Assembly (NCBI GenBank): GCA_012727895.1
Contig: JAAYGG010000088.1
Span: 1 to 34,477, forward strand
Reading direction: 5' to 3'
Origin: Bacillota bacterium
GTDB lineage: Bacteria > Bacillota > UBA4882 > UBA10575
Length of the DNA stretch: 34,477 nt
The position numbers and the translations under genes are program-made. Of this stretch, positions 30,721 to 34,477 are shown piece by piece. Under the pieces are notes generated by a model. That model saw nothing but the letters and a program-made list of their open reading frames with translations. It made no database searches and had not been told where the DNA came from. Numbering within the stretch: position 1 is the first letter of the stretch; each line of letters begins with the position of its first letter.

Positions 30721-31818
30721 TTAGAAAAGCTTATTCTGTTTCAAATCTTCATGGCGCTCTATGGCCAATTCCACCAGGCGTTCGATCAACTTGGGGTAGG
30801 GGAGGCCCGATGCTTCCCACAGTTTGGGGTACATGCTGATCTTGGTAAAACCCGGGATGGTGTTGATCTCATTCACCAGCACCCGCCCGTCTTCACGGCG
30901 GACAAAGAAATCAACCCGGGCAAAGCCTGCGCAGTCAATGGCCTTAAAGGCGCGGACCGCCAAGGAACGGATCTCTTCCGTGGTTTCCTCCGGGAGGCCG
31001 GCGGGGATAATAAGTTCAGTCTTGTCATTCACGTACTTATCCTCGTAATCATAGAACTCCGCACCGGGGATGATCTCCCCCGGCACCGACGCCTCGGGCC
31101 GGTCATTCCCTAAGACGGCACATTCGATCTCCCGGCCATTGATAAAGGCTTCGACAATCAACTTCCGGTCGTAAGCCGCCGCTCTTTGCAAAGCTGCTTT
31201 CAGCTCTTCTCTGTCATGGGCCTTGGTAATGCCCACGCTGGAGCCGAGGTTGGCCGGTTTCACAAAACACGGGTACCCCAAGGCCTCTTCGATCTCCCCG
31301 ATTATTCCCTCCGGATTCCCTCGCCATTCCGACCGCAGGTAAACGCGGTAATCCCCAACGGGGATCCCTTTCTCTTGGAAAACCGCTTTCATCAACGCCT
31401 TATCCATACCAACGGCGGAGGCGGCCACCCCGGCGCCCACATAAGGGATGCCGGTCAATTCCAATAACCCCTGAACCGTCCCGTCTTCACCCCGCGGCCC
31501 GTGGAGGAGGGGGAACACCACGTCGACCTTTTCTTTTAACGCACCCAATAAAAAACCGCCGGTATTGTCGATCAGGCCCTCGCCTGCCTGCGGATGATCC
31601 GGCGCATCCGGCGACAGCGGGCGAACTTCCAAGGTCCCACTGGCCTTCACGGTCTGCGGTGAAAGCCCCGGATACCACCGGCCGTCTTTACCGATACCAA
31701 TCGGGAAAACCTCGATACGGTCTTTGTTGACCGCTTCCAGGACTGAACAGGCGGACATTATCGATACTTCATGCTCTCCTGATTGGCCCCCGTAAAGCAG
31801 GGCCACTTTCAAACCCAT
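30721..31818 (-). CDS. ddl: D-alanine--D-alanine ligase
   Basis: 365 residues. Ddl joins two D-Ala with ATP for peptidoglycan precursor synthesis in the cytoplasm. The N-terminal GGQSGEHEVSIMSA (10-23), PLLHGPRGEDGTVQGLLEL, the ATP-grasp core FVKPANLGSSVGI, the omega loop EFYDYEDKYVND (with the Tyr and Lys typical of D-Ala-D-Ala rather than D-lactate ligases) and the metal-binding LVNEINTIPGFTKISMYPKLW are all in place. I start it at the ATG at 31818 with GGGAGGTGA 5 nt upstream, since the open frame to 31845 adds eight residues without support. It lies 60 bp after the M23 peptidase on the same strand, possibly with an own promoter in the AT-rich gap. Confidence 0.96.
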   Translation of the reverse strand: MGLKVALLYGGQSGEHEVSIMSACSVLEAVNKDRIEVFPIGIGKDGRWYPGLSPQTVKASGTLEVRPLSPDAPDHPQAGEGLIDNTGGFLLGALKEKVDVVFPLLHGPRGEDGTVQGLLELTGIPYVGAGVAASAVGMDKALMKAVFQEKGIPVGDYRVYLRSEWRGNPEGIIGEIEEALGYPCFVKPANLGSSVGITKAHDREELKAALQRAAAYDRKLIVEAFINGREIECAVLGNDRPEASVPGEIIPGAEFYDYEDKYVNDKTELIIPAGLPEETTEEIRSLAVRAFKAIDCAGFARVDFFVRREDGRVLVNEINTIPGFTKISMYPKLWEASGLPYPKLIERLVELAIERHEDLKQNKLF

Positions 31819-31878
31819 GCTTTCACCTCCCGTTATCCATCCCATGCCGTTAATATAATATGTTCATGCCTGGAGAAA

Positions 31879-33039
31879 TTACGGCAGATATTTCAAGGGA
31901 TTAACCGGGGTCCCGTTCTCCCGTACCTCAAAGTGGAGGTGCGGGCCGGTGCTCCATCCCGTACTCCCGGAAAGGGCGATGGTCTGTCCCTTGGTCACCT
32001 CGTCGCCCTCTTTCACCAAAAGCCGGGAATTGTGGGCATAGGCAGTGGAGATCCCTTTCCCGTGGTCGATGGCGACGAACAAGCCGTACCCCCCGTTCCA
32101 GCCGCTGATAAGCACCACGCCGCTGTCGGCCGCCTGCACCGGGGTGCCGGAGGGGATGGCAATATCAATCCCGGAATGAAAACGCCTGCTCTTCAAGATG
32201 GGGTGAGTACGCCAGCCAAAGGGGGAACTGATGCGCCCGCGGGCGGGCCAGATTATCTTCCCGGTACCCAGGCCTTCCGCCCGTTGTCTCTTCCTGATCT
32301 GCTCCTCCAGTTCTTTGGAGATCCGTTCCAGTTCATCCAGGGCCGCTTCCAAGCTTTGCCGGTTATCTTGGATCCGTTTCAGCTCCACCCTGGTCTTCTC
32401 AACCAGCACCGCCTTTTCCTTCTGTTTTGTCACGGCTTTTTCCCGCAAAACACTGTAATTACGGCGCTCCGCCACCAGCCGTTCTTTTCTCTCCGTGTAT
32501 TCCGCTTCTTTCCGGGCCAGTTCCTCCCTGGCGGCGAGCATTCCTTCGAGCAGATTCAGGTCACGGCGGAGAAAATAGGAGACGGTCTCAAATTTACCGA
32601 CCAGATCCGCAAAGCTCGTGGCGGAAAAGAGGAGTTCCAGGTAGTCCGTGGCCCCGTATTTATAAACCGCTACCAGCCGGGCATTTAGAAGCTGCTGCCG
32701 TTTTTGGCACTCCTCCTCCAACTCGACTATCTCCTTTTCCAAGGCGACGATTTGCCGCTGGAGACGGGAGATGGCCGCGTCGGTACGGCGGAGATTTACT
32801 TCAATCCCGGCCAAATCCGATTCGATCTGCGCCAATTCACGCTGGGCACGGAGTAACAGGTTTAATACCGACTGTTCCTCTTTTTGCGTGCGCAAAAGCT
32901 CATCTTTGGTCTCTTCGATCCGTTCGGTAATCTCCTGTAATTCTTCGAAGGCTCCGGCCGGCCCGGCCCCTTCCAGCAGCAGGAAGAAAACCAGTCCCCA
33001 TAAAAAAAGGAAAAGCAACCCTTTCCCCAGCCTGTTCAT
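31879..33039 (-). CDS. M23 peptidase with N-terminal coiled coil (EnvC/PcsB-like murein hydrolase)
   Basis: 386 residues. A signal peptide or anchor (to about residue 30) leads to a long coiled coil (31-255, rich in Glu, Leu, Lys and Arg) and a C-terminal M23 zinc peptidase. The zinc ligands are H288 and D292 in FHSGIDIA and H369 in HLHFEV, with H336 in AYAHN as the catalytic His; all are intact, so it is probably an active endopeptidase on peptidoglycan cross-links, unlike Gram-negative EnvC, which acts only as an amidase activator. The middle stretch YKYGATDYLELLFSATSFADLVGKFE matches the coiled-coil proteins of this type found next to ftsEX-ctpA in Firmicutes; those genes are not in this window. 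The ATG at 33039 has GGAGG 11 nt upstream. A role in cell division or separation is likely. Confidence 0.9.
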   Translation of the reverse strand: MNRLGKGLLFLFLWGLVFFLLLEGAGPAGAFEELQEITERIEETKDELLRTQKEEQSVLNLLLRAQRELAQIESDLAGIEVNLRRTDAAISRLQRQIVALEKEIVELEEECQKRQQLLNARLVAVYKYGATDYLELLFSATSFADLVGKFETVSYFLRRDLNLLEGMLAAREELARKEAEYTERKERLVAERRNYSVLREKAVTKQKEKAVLVEKTRVELKRIQDNRQSLEAALDELERISKELEEQIRKRQRAEGLGTGKIIWPARGRISSPFGWRTHPILKSRRFHSGIDIAIPSGTPVQAADSGVVLISGWNGGYGLFVAIDHGKGISTAYAHNSRLLVKEGDEVTKGQTIALSGSTGWSTGPHLHFEVRENGTPVNPLKYLP

Positions 33040-33167
33040 GACTGTGCAAACCTCCGCCCCGTTTCGCGCGGTATTCTCTCCGGCTCAGAACTGGAACCCG
33101 GCCCAAGAAGGGCGGTTTTTTCTCCCGCGCAAAATCTTCCTTTAATTGTTTTTCGCTATTTTTTCGC

Positions 33168-34472
33168 CTAATCCTCCTTCCACATAACGTTATAGTCCCC
33201 GGATTTACCGTACTGCGGCCCCTCTCTCAACCCGCCGCACCAGTTAATCCCCAAATAAGCGGCGAGTTCCCGGTCGAGAGAGGAGAGATCCTCAAGGCCC
33301 ACTTCCCGCAGGTGTTCCTTGCCCATCTGTAGAGCGGCCGCCTGCATCTCCGCCACCGCCGCCCGGAGAAAATTGGCCAGGCCATGGGCGGCCCGGGAAA
33401 CATTTATTCCTTCCCCTTTCCCGTAGAAAAGCTTATCTATTGCCAGGCGCCGGGAGAAAGGAAACCCCTGCGGGTAAACCAGGGCAACGAGGGCGGCGGA
33501 ACCGATAAAAACCGCATCAGCCCCCAAGGCCATGGCTTTTAAAAAATCCACCGGCGTCACCAGCCCGCCGCCGGCCAGGAGAGTTACTTTCCCGCGGAGT
33601 TTCCGTTTCTCCAGGAAACGGCAGGCCCGGACCAGGAGATAGAGGGTGGGTAATCCCATGGCGCCACGGAGATTCATGGAGCCGGCTTTCCAGTCCCAAA
33701 ACCCGCCTTCCAGGCCGGTAACGCTCAAAAAATCGGGGCCGGCGCGGAGAATCAAGTCGAGTTCTTTCTCCAGGAAGCCGGTGCCGCCAATCTTCACCCC
33801 GATTGGTACCCCTCCCGTCTTCCGGCGGAGGTTTTCAATTAACTCCGCCAGTTCCGCCGGGGTTCTTATTCCCGCCACCCGGGGGGGAATATCATCCTTT
33901 TCCCCTGGTTTCCGGGGGAGAATTCCCCGGAGTTCCAAACCGGCTGCCCTTTGAGTAATAGCGGCCGCCCGGGGCAACGCTCCCCACGGTCCCCGCCCCA
34001 GTTGGATCTCGATGGCATCCGCCCGGAGCAAGGCCTCAAGATCCTTTCCCCATCCGCCCCGGATGTATTGGACAATAAGCTTCTCGGCAGCAGCCCGCTC
34101 CGCCGGTAAAAAAGGACCGCTCCCCGTATTGGTTGCCGTTCCTGCCATGGTTGCCCCCAGGGCCAATGCCTGTTTCGCCGCGGCGTTCAGGGTTTTATAG
34201 GCCATTCCCCCCAATAAAACCGGGATCTTCAGGGATAAAGGCCGGCGGCTGTTCGGGCCAATAATCACCCCGGTCCCAGGCAACCGGCCTTCATAAACGG
34301 GCAAATGATTCAGGTAAACAGGGTTAAAAACCAACTTGTCCCAGGGGGAAACCGGGCATCTCCCGCCGCCGGGAAAAAAACCGCCAACGCCCGCGTGTGC
34401 AGGCCACCGGGGATCTCCCTTCTGCAGTAGGGGAGCGGTGGTTAAAAGATCTTTCCGGTAATGATCGATCAC
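33168..34472 (-). CDS. FMN-binding glutamate synthase-like protein, start uncertain
   Basis: 434 residues to a GTG five bases from the window edge; the true start may lie outside. The sequence is the FMN-binding barrel of glutamate synthase (GltB2 domain): PVLLGGMAYKTLNAAAKQALALGATMAGTATNTGSG, ADAIEIQLGRGPWG, GVPIGVKIGG (with Lys), DFLSVTGLEGG and LLAGGGLVTPVDFLKAMALGADAVFIGSAALVAL. Only the C-terminal WCGG cysteine stands near the place where glutamate synthase has its 3Fe-4S ligands, so a cluster is doubtful. Stand-alone proteins of this kind are common in clostridia and their reaction is often unproven; glutamate synthesis should not be assumed without the glutaminase and NADPH subunits. 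The right window edge cuts its upstream region. Confidence 0.82.
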   Translation of the reverse strand: MIDHYRKDLLTTAPLLQKGDPRWPAHAGVGGFFPGGGRCPVSPWDKLVFNPVYLNHLPVYEGRLPGTGVIIGPNSRRPLSLKIPVLLGGMAYKTLNAAAKQALALGATMAGTATNTGSGPFLPAERAAAEKLIVQYIRGGWGKDLEALLRADAIEIQLGRGPWGALPRAAAITQRAAGLELRGILPRKPGEKDDIPPRVAGIRTPAELAELIENLRRKTGGVPIGVKIGGTGFLEKELDLILRAGPDFLSVTGLEGGFWDWKAGSMNLRGAMGLPTLYLLVRACRFLEKRKLRGKVTLLAGGGLVTPVDFLKAMALGADAVFIGSAALVALVYPQGFPFSRRLAIDKLFYGKGEGINVSRAAHGLANFLRAAVAEMQAAALQMGKEHLREVGLEDLSSLDRELAAYLGINWCGGLREGPQYGKSGDYNVMWKED

Positions 34473-34477
34473 AAACC

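Noticed and set aside
33168-34472. Calling the last gene a complete glutamate synthase
   Set aside because: Only the FMN barrel is present; the glutaminase domain, the full 3Fe-4S cysteines and the reductase subunit are not seen.

Overview
The window looks like the chromosome of a moderately GC-rich (roughly 55-60% by eye) endospore-forming member of the Firmicutes. The evidence is the germination protease gpr, the Bacillus-type cluster tmk-darA-yaaR-holB-ricT, argR next to recN, comEA-comEC-holA, a DUF2508 (YaaL-like) gene, strong AGGAGG ribosome binding sites and many TTG/GTG starts. One gene does not fit a simple single-membrane cell: an 806-residue SppA-type protease whose first ~270 residues after the signal peptide read like an outer-membrane beta-barrel. 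This suggests, but does not prove, a two-membrane (diderm) Firmicute such as the Limnochordia or Halanaerobiales. No mobile elements, CRISPR arrays, rRNA or tRNA genes were seen.

Layout. 1-4407, minus strand: partial LysE-type exporter, a small membrane protein with an HxxxDxxPH signature, murJ (lipid II flippase), a small one-helix protein followed by an amber stop and an open in-frame extension, gpr, and a small holin-like membrane protein. 4500-4895: rpsT on plus with its own promoter, sharing one terminator hairpin with holA, which converges on it. 4893-16964, minus: a packed run of twelve genes (Orn/Lys/Arg decarboxylase-like, tmk, darA, yaaR, holB, ricT, nadK, argR, recN, comEA, comEC, holA), many joined by stop/start overlaps. 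It joins two blocks that usually lie apart and puts both clamp-loader subunits delta and delta-prime in one run. 17046-21008, minus: a glucodextranase-C/DOMON-like anchored protein, a DUF2508 protein whose ribosome binding site sits in a perfect hairpin, and the barrel-SppA fusion with a near-consensus promoter and a strong terminator. 21155-24885: MFS transporter, D,D-carboxypeptidase (dacA), convergent trxA, and pcm. 25003-27811, minus: trkA-trkH potassium uptake. 28160-30538, plus: GH31 alpha-xylosidase. 30721-34472, minus: FMN-binding glutamate-synthase-like protein, M23 murein hydrolase with coiled coil, and ddl.

Themes. Cell envelope construction recurs (murJ, ddl, dacA, M23 peptidase, SppA). 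A DNA block combines uptake (comEA/comEC), repair (recN) and polymerase loading (holA/holB) with dTMP kinase. DarA, a cyclic-di-AMP binding protein, and Trk potassium uptake, a common cyclic-di-AMP target, both lie in the window but not in one operon. Carbohydrate use is represented by the xylosidase and perhaps the DOMON-like protein. The most interesting items are the SppA-barrel fusion, the amber-interrupted reading frame at 2558-3001, the hairpin over the DUF2508 start site, and the overlap of dacA with trxA and its terminator.
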